A stretch of DNA of 64,000 bases from Lunularia cruciata. Its lineage: Eukaryota; Streptophyta; Marchantiopsida; Lunulariales; Lunulariaceae. The position numbers and the translations under genes were made by a program. Positions 21,570 to 31,346 of the stretch are shown one piece after another. The notes under the pieces were generated by a model that had not been told where the DNA came from, did no database searches, and saw nothing but the letters and a program-made list of their open reading frames with translations. The stretch spans positions 24,033,493 through 24,097,492 of the forward strand of contig OX419759.1 of NCBI GenBank assembly GCA_948567375.1. Direction: 5' to 3'. Position 1 is the stretch's first letter, and every line of letters begins with the position of its first letter.

Positions 21570-22067
21570 CTAATCTTGAGAACTAGCTGATGAAGGTGGT
21601 AGTATTTCTATAGCTGTACTAAGACTCTCTCCAAGATCCTTCACCAAAGTTTCCAAAAGTGCTTTTACTCCACTACACTCATGTCCTTTTGGAAGTCCTT
21701 CAACTCCACAAACCTCACACAACTCCTTGGTCTTAGATCTTCTCCCTCCCAATCTTGGTGAAGAAGGTCCAACATGCAAACCCAAGTCAAGTAAGCCTCT
21801 CCTTTCCCTTAATCTCTTGCTCTCAAAGGTTAATGGACATGAACTTGCCTTATGTCCCTTCTCTCCACATAGAAAGCACTTAGACTCACTCTTTCCTCCA
21901 AGTGGTGTAGGTTTTTGGATCCTCTCAACACTCTCTTCAAATTCTATTGTAAACTCTCTTTTCCTCAAATCCACCCCTACAATCACCTCAAACCCTTGGG
22001 GAACCTTGCATAATCTCAATTTCCACTCTTGATGACCCTCCAAGTTCCCAAAGATGAATCTAAACAC
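21570..22067 (-). CDS. D extra ORF upstream of gag, Cys/His zinc-binding protein
   Basis: About 165 codons between the leader and gag on the sense strand. It has a basic N-terminal part, a canonical zinc knuckle CFLCGEKGHKASSC at about residues 64-77, a basic RRGLLDLG stretch, and a second cluster with C-x2-C followed by H-x-C (CEVCG...KGHEC) at about residues 115-129. The C-terminus is acidic and serine-rich. A GTG codon opens the listed frame, preceded directly by a stop; another frame at 22016-22204 overlaps and could supply the true N-terminus through a frameshift. A gag-independent zinc-knuckle protein would suit RNA binding, but I do not recognise the family. Confidence 0.6.
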   Translation of the reverse strand: MFRFIFGNLEGHQEWKLRLCKVPQGFEVIVGVDLRKREFTIEFEESVERIQKPTPLGGKSESKCFLCGEKGHKASSCPLTFESKRLRERRGLLDLGLHVGPSSPRLGGRRSKTKELCEVCGVEGLPKGHECSGVKALLETLVKDLGESLSTAIEILPPSSASSQD

Positions 22068-22881
22068 TCAAACATGCTTTTTGTTGATCTCAAACTTCTC
22101 ATGCATGAGATCTCCACTCTGCAGAATTGACCCTTCCTCACAATGTCATTCAAATCTCCCAACCAATACGTCACAGTCCTCTGAAATTTTGCACACTTGA
22201 TCACAACTCCGGGGCGTCCCTCCCTGCAAAATTTCAGATCTTTTCATTGAGCCATTTGGCCTAGACACCTTTCTATTCAGCACCCATATTTCAGATTTGG
22301 TCTGAAAACCACCCCCCTCACTTCAAAAACTCATCACGCCCTGCGCAAAAACGATCTCTCTCTAATTTTTGTAGCAGCAGGTAGGATACAATGCACTGAA
22401 TTTTCTTGGAAATTTTCAGGACAATTTACTGAAAATTGAAGAAATGGCAGACTCTGTACTATTTTCCAGAGAGCATGCAGTTGCGGGAGCACTTTACCCT
22501 ATCAACTTTCAAAAATTCTAGCCCAGTGCGCATAGAAGCTCTCTCAATAATTTCAAGTGTGCTAACTGAAAGATAACCCAAGCTATCATGTGTAGAAATC
22601 TCAAGTCCAGATCTCAAACTTGAGATTTTGCCCAAAATCACCTTAATCCCCAAAATCTGCAATCCACCTCACACAATCTCTCCAATTCCTCTCATGTGTA
22701 CAAGATGTACAAAATCACCTCAAAGACATCATAATGAACTACAGGGTATACAAATAGATCTTGGTTCTCTAACATAAGTTCAGCCCTCTCCTCTCCTAAT
22801 GTTCTCTCCAAGTGAGCTCTCATAGCCTCCTTCTGCCTAATGTAGAATTGGACGCGGAACATTATCTTGCCTTCTAGAGAG
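22068..22881 (-). other. D leader between PBS and extra ORF
   Basis: About 0.8 kb with a short open frame at 22692-22925 that starts inside the LTR and reads through the PBS. The rest has scattered stops. It is probably the untranslated leader with packaging signals. Confidence 0.55.
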
Positions 22882-22899
22882 GTCCCGGCAACGGAACCA
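22882..22899 (-). other. D primer-binding site
   Basis: Minus strand TGGTTCCGTTGCCGGGAC, four bases after the end of the 5' LTR. It resembles the tRNA-Asp type site TGGCGCCGTTGCCGGGGA used by many plant Tat/Athila-type elements, with a few mismatches. The tRNA assignment is from memory. Confidence 0.7.
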
Positions 22900-22903
22900 A
22901 AAA

Positions 22904-23581
22904 TGTGAGCCGGCCTGTCTCTCACTCAGGATGAACCTCTGATGGCTATTATGGTAGCGCACCATGGACTAAGAAGGCAAGGAACCCCAACTCCATCATA
23001 CTCCTCCAAGGCTAACACTCCAAGACTCAAGACATTGCTCACTAGAGAACTCAATGAGAGAGAGATAGTTGCAAATGAAAGGATGATGAGTACCTCCTCA
23101 CTCCTTGTTTATATACTTGTGAAATAGTTACGTACCAAAGTTACTAATTACCGTAGTAACTCAAGTTACTAGACTAAAAGTCAAGTAAAGTCAAAAAGTA
23201 GAAAGGAATATCCATTCACATGGGCATATTCCCCTTATCTTGACCCAACCACTAAAGCAAGGATTCCTTCACATGGGCTATCCTTGGACTAAAGAAGAAT
23301 CCAAAACAAAAAGGCTTGCGGGCCCAAGAGTTCTCAACTCTTTCCCCAAAGCCAAACACCTAGGAATAATACCAAGTCAACACACTAAAATCCAAAATAG
23401 TGGTGCTCATCTTTTCTACTTCCTCTAAAGTAAGGTCCCATCTATCTTAGCTATGACTAACTTTAGCTAACCATGACTAATATAGAACCATCCTTTATCT
23501 CTATATAAATAATATCTCTTAAGTACTTGTAATACAAGCTAAATATCACAATACCACACACATGCACAAATGGGTGTTACA
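22904..23581 (-). repeat. D 5' LTR
   Basis: 678 bp, TGTAACACCC at 23581 to GGCTCACA at 22904. It is the promoter-bearing LTR because the PBS follows at 22899. It looks identical to the 3' LTR. Confidence 0.93.
23108..23115 (-). promoter_or_regulatory. Candidate TATA box in the D 5' LTR
   Basis: Minus strand TATATAAA followed by CAAGGAG, about 205 bp before the LTR end. This is a plausible pol II core promoter placing the RNA start roughly 30 bp downstream. The same word is conserved in the F copy (tatataaactagg near 4183) and the solo LTR in T. Confidence 0.5.
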
Positions 23582-24261
23582 GATCTTGTACTTCGGATTT
23601 ATTCACTATTGCTACTTCTCCTTCAATTCCTGTTTCATCTTCAATCAAAACTGAAATTGAAGTCATGGGTATCCTAACTATCTATTCTTTCTCTATCCTA
23701 ACTCTCTCTAATGCCTCTGGCAAGATTCCCAAAGACATCTTCATTGCACTCCGTGGTCCGACTATCTCATATACAGTTATCTTCATCTTGAGGCAAAGAA
23801 GTTTCTAACCCAAAGTTGTGTAAACCAGAAGTCCGAAGTCAGAAGTCTCAAGTCTCAAGTCCGAAGACATCAACCCGAAGACACTAACTTACTATGTACA
23901 TCTACTCCCAAAACTTCAAATACTTGTAACTTCTACTACAAACCTGTAAACTTTGAGATTTTAGTGGCAACGGAAAGCCCTGAACAAGACGCTTCCAACA
24001 AAATATAGCGTGCTTGATTTGGACTTGTGGACATTGAGATATGGCCCCCACAAGAATCCTGCCTGCAACTTCTTTCCCTCCTTCGGGTCTGCCCTCTCTC
24101 AATCCTGGCTGAGTCGGTCTTCATCTGACACAAAGTCAACTTCCTCGGGCTTGATCAAAATACAAATTTCCTCTTATTTCTTCTCCATTTGGTTTCAATT
24201 TGGTTTCAGCAAGGCATTTCTTCTTCAAAACTCGTCCAAAATGAAAAATGTGGGTACCACA

Positions 24262-24747
24262 GCTATCACTCGTTGATAGTATTCTTCACCAAAATTGTGG
24301 ACTACAAAATCCTTAAACATACTTTTGGTCAAACCACATAATGGATTTCTACTTGAGTGTTGAAAGAGAGGATTTGTTATATTCAAATCCATTATAATAG
24401 AATATGGATTTTCAAATCCCACTCTCTGTCATAGATCAACACAGGAAAAATCACCGAGTTTGGTCAATTCATCACTATATCCATAAACTTTGCTCCAGAA
24501 TGAAAAACAAGAAACACTCTCACTTGCTCACGCTAGATGTACATGATCTTGATGTGCAATGGATTAAAGAACAGAAATCAAGGTGCTAGATACTGTCCTG
24601 CCGGAGCCTCCATCCCATCTTCTCTCTAGCACACTCCTAATTTATCAATTACATTACATTACGGTGTCTCTCCTCAAAAGTTTACTCAATCTTGGTAGCC
24701 CATGTTCTTCCGAGAAGGGTGATCTGATGTCTTGGATTGAAACACTT
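24262..24747 (-). other. B leader between C insertion and PBS
   Basis: Aligns on the reverse strand with A 7576-8060 over its length. No coding capacity seen. Confidence 0.7.
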
Positions 24748-24759
24748 GCTCTGATACCA
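24748..24759 (-). other. B primer-binding site (tRNA-iMet)
   Basis: Minus strand TGGTATCAGAGC, the common plant initiator methionine PBS core, followed by AAGTG. It lies directly inside the B 5' LTR and is better preserved than in A. Confidence 0.85.
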
Positions 24760-24761
24760 TT

Positions 24762-25511
24762 ATAAGCTTCCAAGGACAAGAGACCTAAAGAAAAACAAAG
24801 AAGAAAAAACACATAGTTTCACACTCAACCTCTGATGCCCCAAACTAGCACCTTGATTGTATTATCTAGCAAAGGAGACTTCTCCAAAGGAAGCTACACC
24901 CTTGGGTCAGATACATAGATTGGTGATATGGCAAAAATCTCAACCCTTAGGTTAGTTGCATTAATGGGTGACATATTAGTTCTAATCCTATCTGGTTGAT
25001 CAAGTCATCTTTGACCATAAGGAATATTTAGAGAATCTTCTTGTAAGAATCTCAAAATCATGTGGGTAAGATATAGTTGGAAAGCTCTCAATGATACAAA
25101 CTTGAGGGAGGTAAGGCTAGCCTCTCCTTTGATGGGAGGGAAACAATTTGCACATTTTTGAGGCCTAATTCATATGTTTAGGCCTCCAAAATTGGCTCTA
25201 AAGTTTCTGTGCTATTTTTATTCCTACCCTATTAGTAAAGTCCTCTTTTGGTGACACCTCTATCTGATCTACCTAGCCCATGATTTATAACATCCTTCCA
25301 AATATTACCAAGCCAATTTTCACTTTTAGATGATATATCTAGCATTTGGTATTACAAATTCATGTTACTTTTTACTCTTATTCTATTAGTAGAAGTACTC
25401 TTTTGGTGACACCTCTATCTAATATACCAAGCCCATCATACATAACATCCTTCTAGATGTTACCAAGCCAATTTTCATCTCTAGCTAATATGTCTAGTTA
25501 TTGGTATTTCA
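24762..25511 (-). repeat. B 5' LTR
   Basis: About 750 bp, starting TGAAATACCAATAAC at 25511 on the minus strand. It aligns with both A LTRs and with 4254-4986 and 31347-32078. The two 155-bp subrepeats end at about 25356 and 25511. Confidence 0.82.
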
Positions 25512-25914
25512 TCTACTTGGGTTACATTCTTGGTCTACTTGGGATGCAATTAGAGGACGTATAGAGCTTAATGCCATTGCAAAGGGATTTTTCTGAACTA
25601 AGGTTGGGGACTCTAGTGGTTGAAAACATGATATTATTGCTTCCTAGGTCTTGGTGCAGTAGCAAGTCAATGTGTCTTCCACCCCTACATCAATTTTGAG
25701 GTTCTTGAGGAACTACACAAGTTGTTTTGCCTTCAATATGAAGGACTTGGGTGCTCTAAAAGGACTTGGTATTCAGACTGAGTTGACTTGTGATACACTA
25801 GTTTTTTGACATCCCTATAGATATAATGACATGGAGAGACCATTGATTCAAAGCCAAAGTAAAGATCTTTTGAGGTTGGTTGGGTAGAGATTTCAAGTGG
25901 AGAGTATTCTTAGC
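25512..25914 (+). other. Unassigned stretch before the G pol relic
   Basis: Follows the B LTR and precedes recognisable G reverse transcriptase. Reading frames are heavily broken. It may be the decayed protease region of G. No motif can be named. Confidence 0.35.
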
Positions 25915-27110
25915 TATAGTGATCCCAACCAAGAAAGACATGCATGGAAACTACAAAAATATGCAAATATATGGATATTACCATCCATTCAACCAATAGA
26001 CTAGGATTGATCAATATGCCATGCCTACACCAAATGAGATCTTTGATGCAATTGAGCATGCAAAGGTCTTTAGTATTTTGAATCTCTAAGTAGGATATCA
26101 TTAATTGCCGATCAAAGAAGAGAAGTCCAAGATAGCATTTTGGGCTATTGATCCTCACGGCAAGTATGTATTCTATTAGTGGAGGTTTTTACCATTTGGG
26201 TTAAAGAACACTCCTATTGAGTTCCAAAGAGTCATGGATAGGATCCTAGTAGGATTGGATTTTCTCAGTGCTATACTGATAACAATTTGGTCTATAGCAC
26301 TATTATGGATGAGCATGAGAGACATTTGTCAGAGATGTCTGAGAGATTTCATCAATTCAAATTGCATCTTGGGAAGTGTAGATTCTTCCATGAGCAGGTT
26401 GAGTATTTGGGTCACATTATCTACCTTGGAGGACTTGGTATTCAATACACCAAGGTGGAGACTATTGTATGTATTCCTTGGCCTATTTATGTGAGTAGAG
26501 TGCAAGCATTTCTTGGGTTGGTGAACTTCTATCATCAATATGTTAGAGGATTTAGTGTTATTGCCAAGGCCCTCACAAAGCTGACCAAGCTTACATAGGA
26601 GTGGTGTTGGAGAGATGAGCAGGAGTGAGCTTTTATAGAGCTCAAGGAGAGGTTGACATTGGACTCTATTCTTAGGAGACTGATCAAAGGATGGCCATTC
26701 TAAGTTTATATTGATTGGAGTACATTGGGGCTTGGAGCAATGCTCACCTAGCAAGATGATGAGGAGAAGGAGTTTGTAGTGGCTTATCTTAGTCATTCCA
26801 ACAATTCAATGGAGGTGAAATATAGTTCATATGAGGGAGAGTGCTTAACAACAATATGGGCAATAACACATCTTTTTATGTTACCTATTTTGTAACCCCT
26901 TCATTCTCATCATTGGTTATCAACCATTGAAGTGGTTCATGGAGTTTGATAAGTTTTTAGGGATGCTTGCACAATGTGCTCTGATTTTACAAGAGTATGA
27001 TTTCATGATTATTCACATACTTGGAGTGGTGGATTGTGATGCAGATGGGTTGAGTAGAAACCTATGTTTAGTAAGATCAGACCGGAGCATATTGGCATGG
27101 TAAGACAGAT
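25915..27110 (+). pseudogene. G reverse transcriptase and RNase H relic
   Basis: Ty3/gypsy RT readable across frameshifts. Landmarks are QYAMPTPNEIFDAI, a palm motif in which the first Asp is lost (ILNL*VGYH), FLPFGLKNTPIEFQRVMDR, and the catalytic pair changed to T-D-N (CYTDNNLVYS near 26275). The frame at 26287-26598 encodes the thumb (HLGKCRFFHEQVEYLGHII, then AFLGLVNFYHQYV). RNase H follows to about 27070 with EVKYSSYEGECL and a decayed first-Asp motif. Stops are numerous. Text such as FWAIDPHGKY places it in a different Ty3 lineage from A, B, D and T. Confidence 0.82.
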
Positions 27111-28350
27111 GAGGAGATTGTCCCAAGTTGATATACATCTACCTTTTATGTATATTTTCTAAGGCCTTGGTGGTATCTCTCTTAGCACATACAAGAGGAG
27201 TTTTTGAGGTCAAAGTTCTCAAGGGTGGAAATATTGGTGTAGATCAGCACGACATTCATGATGATGTCTTAGTGATGGATTATATTTATGTTGGTGTTGT
27301 GGGTAGCATAGTTGGCCAAAGAGAACGACCATGTTCTTCAACAAGCTAGGTAGTTTAGATTGGAAATTAGACACCTTCTTCATGTATGGGAGGATAGTAT
27401 AGTGCAAGTAGTACAACTTCCATCTCAAAGACCATAGTTGGTAGGTCATACTCATGAGGAGCTAGGAAATTTTGGAGTAAAGCATACATATAGCTTACTC
27501 CAAATTAATAATTGGTGGCATGGTATGCAAACCAATATATAGTAATTTATTGTCATATGTGTGGTTTGTGACCAATTTAGAGTATCATTTAATGATCCTA
27601 CACCATAGTTACACCCATTACCTATCATAAGATTGGGTTATTATTGGATTTTGGATTTTGGATTTTGGATTTTGGACTTTGGACTTTGGACTTTGGACTT
27701 TGGACTTTGCTAGACCTTTATCATTGACTGTGAAACATCCTCATGTGTTTTGGATCTGGTGGAGCACTTCTCCAAGTGGATTGAGTTGCTAGAATTTCCT
27801 AAAATGTCTAGTGAAGGGACAACTTCCTTGCTATTGGATCAGGTTCTTAGTCATTTTGGTGCACCAATTGAGTTTTTGACCAATCAAGGTATAAAGTTCT
27901 TGGAGGAATTTTAGATCTTATATGATAAGGCCTTGATTGATCATTGTACTACTTCTTAAGATCACAATGAGGCATATGGCTTAGTAGAGAGAATGGTTTA
28001 GATGGTGAAGAGAGGATTGTGTAAGTATGGTTTGCAAAGAGGTCACTTGGGAGATTAGGATCTCTAGTTACCTTGGTTGGACATGGGCTATCGGTTCAGT
28101 TGGCAAGCCTCCTTAGTATCCTTCTCTCTTTACTTTCTACTTTATAGACAAGATCCATATTTACATGTATCCATTCATTGTGATGCTATTATAGTTCTGG
28201 ACTTTGATAATCCATACTTATGGATGTGCACAAGTTCTCAAAGAGCAAAACTCTTTTATAGAGTGATTTCAATGGCCTTTGAGAACTTAACTTATGGATA
28301 CCTTATGCTATGCTACTATTTGAGGAGTTATGAAATCTATTGATGTCATC
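27111..28350 (+). pseudogene. G integrase relic
   Basis: The zinc-binding part is at about 27440-27580 (H...GNFGVKH...CVVCDQ). The core's first Asp region at 27630-27710 is overrun by a heptamer repeat. Then come VEHFSKWIELLEFP, FGAPIEFLTNQGIKFLEEF (second Asp changed to Asn), DHNEAYGLVERMV with the Glu, and KRGLCKYGLQRGHLGD. The C-terminal part at 28077-28343 carries a segment ending RVISMAFENL. Several stops make it non-functional. It continues into a linker and a PHD finger. Confidence 0.85.
27644..27706 (+). repeat. Nine heptamer repeats at the integrase first-Asp motif
   Basis: Four TTGGATT units followed by five TTGGACT units, 63 bp in all. Translated in the integrase phase they give repeated W-I-L-D-F-G-type residues exactly where the first catalytic Asp motif is expected. 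The length is a multiple of three, so the integrase phase is kept across it. Confidence 0.9.
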
Positions 28351-28726
28351 CAAGTAACTTTGTATATGTAGAGAAAACTATACAAATGACACTTGATGTT
28401 TCTACAAGTCGCACTATCTTGAAAGTGCATGAGGTTTTGCCTTTTGGAATCCTTATGTTGGAGGATGGTGATGGTGTTGTTTGGAAGGATCATGTGCATA
28501 ATTATGTGCCATGCAACCTCCCAAACATTGGCAACACCATGGACCCAAGCTTGGCACTTGTATGTGCATGCTTGTATGTGTATGTTATGTGGCTCTTTTG
28601 ATGGAGCTACTAGTATATTGGTGTGTGATAGTTGTTTGAGAGAATGGCATATGGTATGTTCAACTCCTCCTCTCATGATGGTTCTCCAAGGATAATGACT
28701 ATGTCCTAGATGTACTTGATCTATAG
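28351..28726 (+). pseudogene. G integrase C-terminal extension with PHD finger
   Basis: A linker (28351-28570) runs through TLDVSTSRTILKVHEVLPFG, PCNLPN and MDPSLALV, continuous with integrase in style. After a one-base shift, the frame at 28579-28713 shows a full C4-H-C3 PHD pattern: C-x2-C, 11 residues, C-x2-C, 4 residues, H, 2 residues, C, 14 residues, C-P-R-C. Other PHD landmarks are LVCDSC, WHMVC and TPPL. Two adjacent stops replace the residues just before LCPRC. PHD fingers read histone H3 tails. The position matches that of chromodomains in chromoviruses, so a targeting role is inferred. All eight zinc ligands remain although the element is dead. Confidence 0.85.
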
Positions 28727-28875
28727 CTAGTTCATCCTTTATGTGATATAGATTGCAAACATACAATTAATGATGGGGCTTGAGAGACCCAATCTCTTGA
28801 TCTTTTGCCATGATAAGGCATATTAAATACTTGGAGTAGATGGTTATATGGAATTAAAGGGATCTAACCGCCAAC

Positions 28876-28887
28876 TAGGGGGGAGAT
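28876..28887 (+). other. G polypurine tract
   Basis: TAGGGGGGAGAT sits directly before the LTR start at 28888. Confidence 0.75.
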
Positions 28888-29444
28888 TGTGGCACTTTAG
28901 AGTTCATGTATGACTTTTGTGTGAGTTGTGCTTCTATTGTGTATGATATTGACCATGATTTATGTTGTGTAGCAATGTATATATTTAAAACAACTTTCAT
29001 GACATTTGTAGTAGAAAAGCTACTTTGCTTGGATGTTGGAGTGGTTGTGTTGGCAATTATAGTTATTTTGGTAGATGCTCATGGACTACTTGTTGGCAGC
29101 CAGATTTCATGTTAAGGTCTACTAATCACATGGTTGAACCTATTATCACTTGCATAATTTGCACCATTGGATGTGCCATCAACAATGCCGTTAGGGCTAG
29201 AGATCTAAGTTGAGCAAAGAGGTATACTTTCAAAGTGCAGCTCCAAAAGCTCACTTCTTTGATGTTGAACCTTTGAGTTCTTGGCTATGGTAGACAAAGG
29301 CCGGCAGGCATCACTTGGAGTCTCTTAGCTAGAGTGGGTGTGGCTTGACTATCATCAACGTTTGATTGTTAGCACATTGTTGTGTGAAGGATAGAGTATA
29401 GATCTGATTTGACTATGATTTGAGTAGAAGGATGAACTGATTAT
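28888..29444 (+). repeat. G 3' LTR
   Basis: Starts TGTGGCACTTTAGAG after the PPT and ends near GAACTGATTAT, about 557 bp. Its 28990-29444 part is homologous to the minus-strand fragment at 5218-5620, whose end reads CTGATTACA. Confidence 0.75.
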
Positions 29445-29550
29445 TGTGGCACTTTAGAGTTCATGTATGACTTATGTGCAAGTCGTGCTTCTATAGTGTA
29501 TGGTGTTGATAACAATGTATGTTTTATAGCAATGTATATATGTATCACAT
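29445..29550 (+). repeat. Second G-family LTR start, abutting the first
   Basis: TGTGGCACTTTAGAGTTC repeats the first ~105 bp of the LTR at 28888 with no spacer, then similarity stops near 29550. It is either an LTR-LTR junction or a truncated second insertion. Confidence 0.7.
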
Positions 29551-30780
29551 ACTCATGCTCCAAAAACTCCATTTTGGGCAGTGGGTCAAGATCATCCATT
29601 CCAAGTTGGACATTTTTCAATGCAATGTCCAATTTGGTAACAATGTTGTAACAATATTTTTCTATTTCCATTGCCAAGTGGTCTTTGTTGAATAGCATCA
29701 ATCTCTATCTATACAATCTCTTCCATTCATATGTGGTGTGTTTTTAGGTTCTATGAAAGTCAAAGTCAAGACAAAGTTGTGGCAGCTAAGGAATCAAAGC
29801 ACTTACCCAATTGCATGGCTTCTTCCAAGTGTTTGGGCTTGTGGATGGTTACTTCTAATTTGGTGCATGATTTCAAGCCTCTCACAAATCAATCCAAAGC
29901 TTTTTTTTCTAATATATCTAGAGTTTACATTAGTGTATTTTGGAATTGAGTGATGTAACTCCTCGAAGAACCAATATATGTCAATCCTACCAATTTGTCT
30001 AGTACGGCTTGTGCAATATTCACCACTTGGAATCACCTAATTATTATCCTCTTGAATACTTCACATGTCAAGATTGGAGTAACAAACTACCATTGAACTT
30101 GTTGTACTCAAAATCACCACTATAGTTTTGCCACTCCATTTGATTTGCGCAAAGCCAAGATAATTTTTCTTTGTTCATCCAAAAGATTTATAGTTTCAAA
30201 GTAACATTTGCAATCAAAAAGGAATTATTTATTGTACCTAGTAGGTTCTTGTCTTCAAATACCTTTGGTTTCAAAAATTTAACTCAATCTTCTCCTTTAA
30301 ATGCTACTCTTTCTACTTGCTCTTATTGTTGATTATTACAATTTCTCTCTTCCAACAATCAAAGTAAGGTGCTCAATTTATTACTATATAGCAATTAATA
30401 ACTTTGTGCATCACAACCATGACTAATACTCTATCAAACTACCTACTTGCAATTATCTAAGTTAACACAAAGATGCAACACAACCCCTTGCAGTATATTA
30501 CAATCAAAAAGATCAACAGTTCAATGGACAAGGTTCAAAAAAGCATTCCCAAAGCATGAAATGATGTTTTGGTAATATGTGGATATGGAAATCCTAATTT
30601 TTGAAAGAAATAGATTTGCTTGTCCATAGATTCCATCCATCCCATTTTCTCTTTGATATCAATATAAAAAACCAAGGAGAGAAATAGGTGAATGGATGAT
30701 AACATTGAAAATCTCAAGTGAAGGCAACTCTAAATGCCTAACATAAGCTTGGACTTTTGGTATTTACAATGAAGAAATAC
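29551..30780. other. Unassigned stretch
   Basis: AT-rich. Minus-strand frames at 29441-29701 and 29803-30036 look mildly protein-like but match nothing I know. No repeat boundary is visible. Possibly a decayed element. Confidence 0.4.
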
Positions 30781-31195
30781 AAGGCTCTTGAAAAGTTTCC
30801 AAGAAAGCTTCCTTCTCAAATTCACCTTCTTGGAGTGCAAGCTAGGCTAGCCAAGAAACTTCCAAGGAAGCTTCTTTTTAGAAATTGCCTACTTAGAGTG
30901 CAATTCAAGCTAGTTTAGATACTTCCAAGGAAGCTTCATTCTAGAAATTGTCTACTTAATATACAAGTTAAGCCAGCTATTAAGTTGGTGTACAAGTTAT
31001 TTAATCATTAAAAGGTACCTAGGTGCTTCCTAGGTGCTTCTAGAACTTAAAAGGTATAGAAACTTCCAAGGAAGCTTCATTCTAGAAATTGTCTACTTAA
31101 CTTACAAGTTAAGCTAGCTATTAACTTGGTGTACAAGTTATTCAATCCTTAAAAGGTACCTAGAAGCTTCCTAGGTGCTTCTAGAACATTTTATA
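30781..31195. repeat. Tandem array of ~135-140-bp units
   Basis: The words acttccaaggaagcttc, attgtctacttaa and acaagttaagc recur. The last two units (about 30918-31057 and 31058-31195) are close copies, and at least one earlier unit (30781-30917) is diverged. Each holds the short palindrome CCAAGGAAGCTTC and the word ccta(g)gtgcttc twice. Confidence 0.8.
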
Positions 31196-31346
31196 ATTCC
31201 TAATTGTATTTGGTTTATTTTACTAGCTCATTAGCCTTTTCTAACTAGTCTACAAACTCTATATTATTACAACAAAGCTCAAGAGGTAGAGCATGAAATT
31301 TTTTGAATTTTGTGATCCTCTTAGCTATTGATTGGGCATGTATATG

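Larger units (their letters stand above)
15783..23581 (-). mobile_element. Young full-length Ty3/gypsy element D
   Basis: A 7.8-kb element with two 678-bp LTRs that I read as identical over their whole length, PBS, an extra ORF, gag, PR, RT, RNase H, INT and PPT. GATC occurs on both flanks (15779-15782, 23582-23585), compatible with a 4-bp TSD. The pol lacks a chromodomain. Identical LTRs mean a very recent insertion, yet gag-pol carries two in-frame stops. Family members elsewhere in the window are solo LTRs at 3708-5129 and 60965-61656. Confidence 0.93.
14593..24261 (-). mobile_element. Unit C: probable solo LTR (~1.9 kb) inserted in B and split by D
   Basis: The two parts, 14593-15782 and 23586-24261, make a unit of about 1.87 kb once D is removed. 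On the minus strand it starts at 24261 with TGTGGTACCCACATTTTT, the same first bases as the T LTR. B leader sequence flanks both sides, with gccat (14588-14592) and gctat (24262-24266) as a 4-of-5 TSD. The far end is not a clean CA, so that boundary is uncertain by a few bases. No gag or pol remains in either part; short frames at 15270-15608 (Ser/Thr-rich) and 14835-15236 match nothing I recognise. A solo LTR of a T-like element is the best reading. Confidence 0.6.
5656..25511 (-). mobile_element. Ty3/gypsy element B, split by insertions A and C(+D)
   Basis: Pieces in minus-strand order: 5' LTR 25511-24762, PBS 24759-24748, leader to 24262, [C 24261-14593], leader and gag 14592-13486, [A 13485-6798], gag end, protease and RT 6797-5656. 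Each piece aligns in order with the homologous part of element A. The bases flanking the A insertion resemble each other (ctagg / caagg), as do those flanking C (gccat / gctat). RNase H, integrase and 3' LTR of B are absent at the left end. Many stops show it is old. It is the same family as A. Confidence 0.85.
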
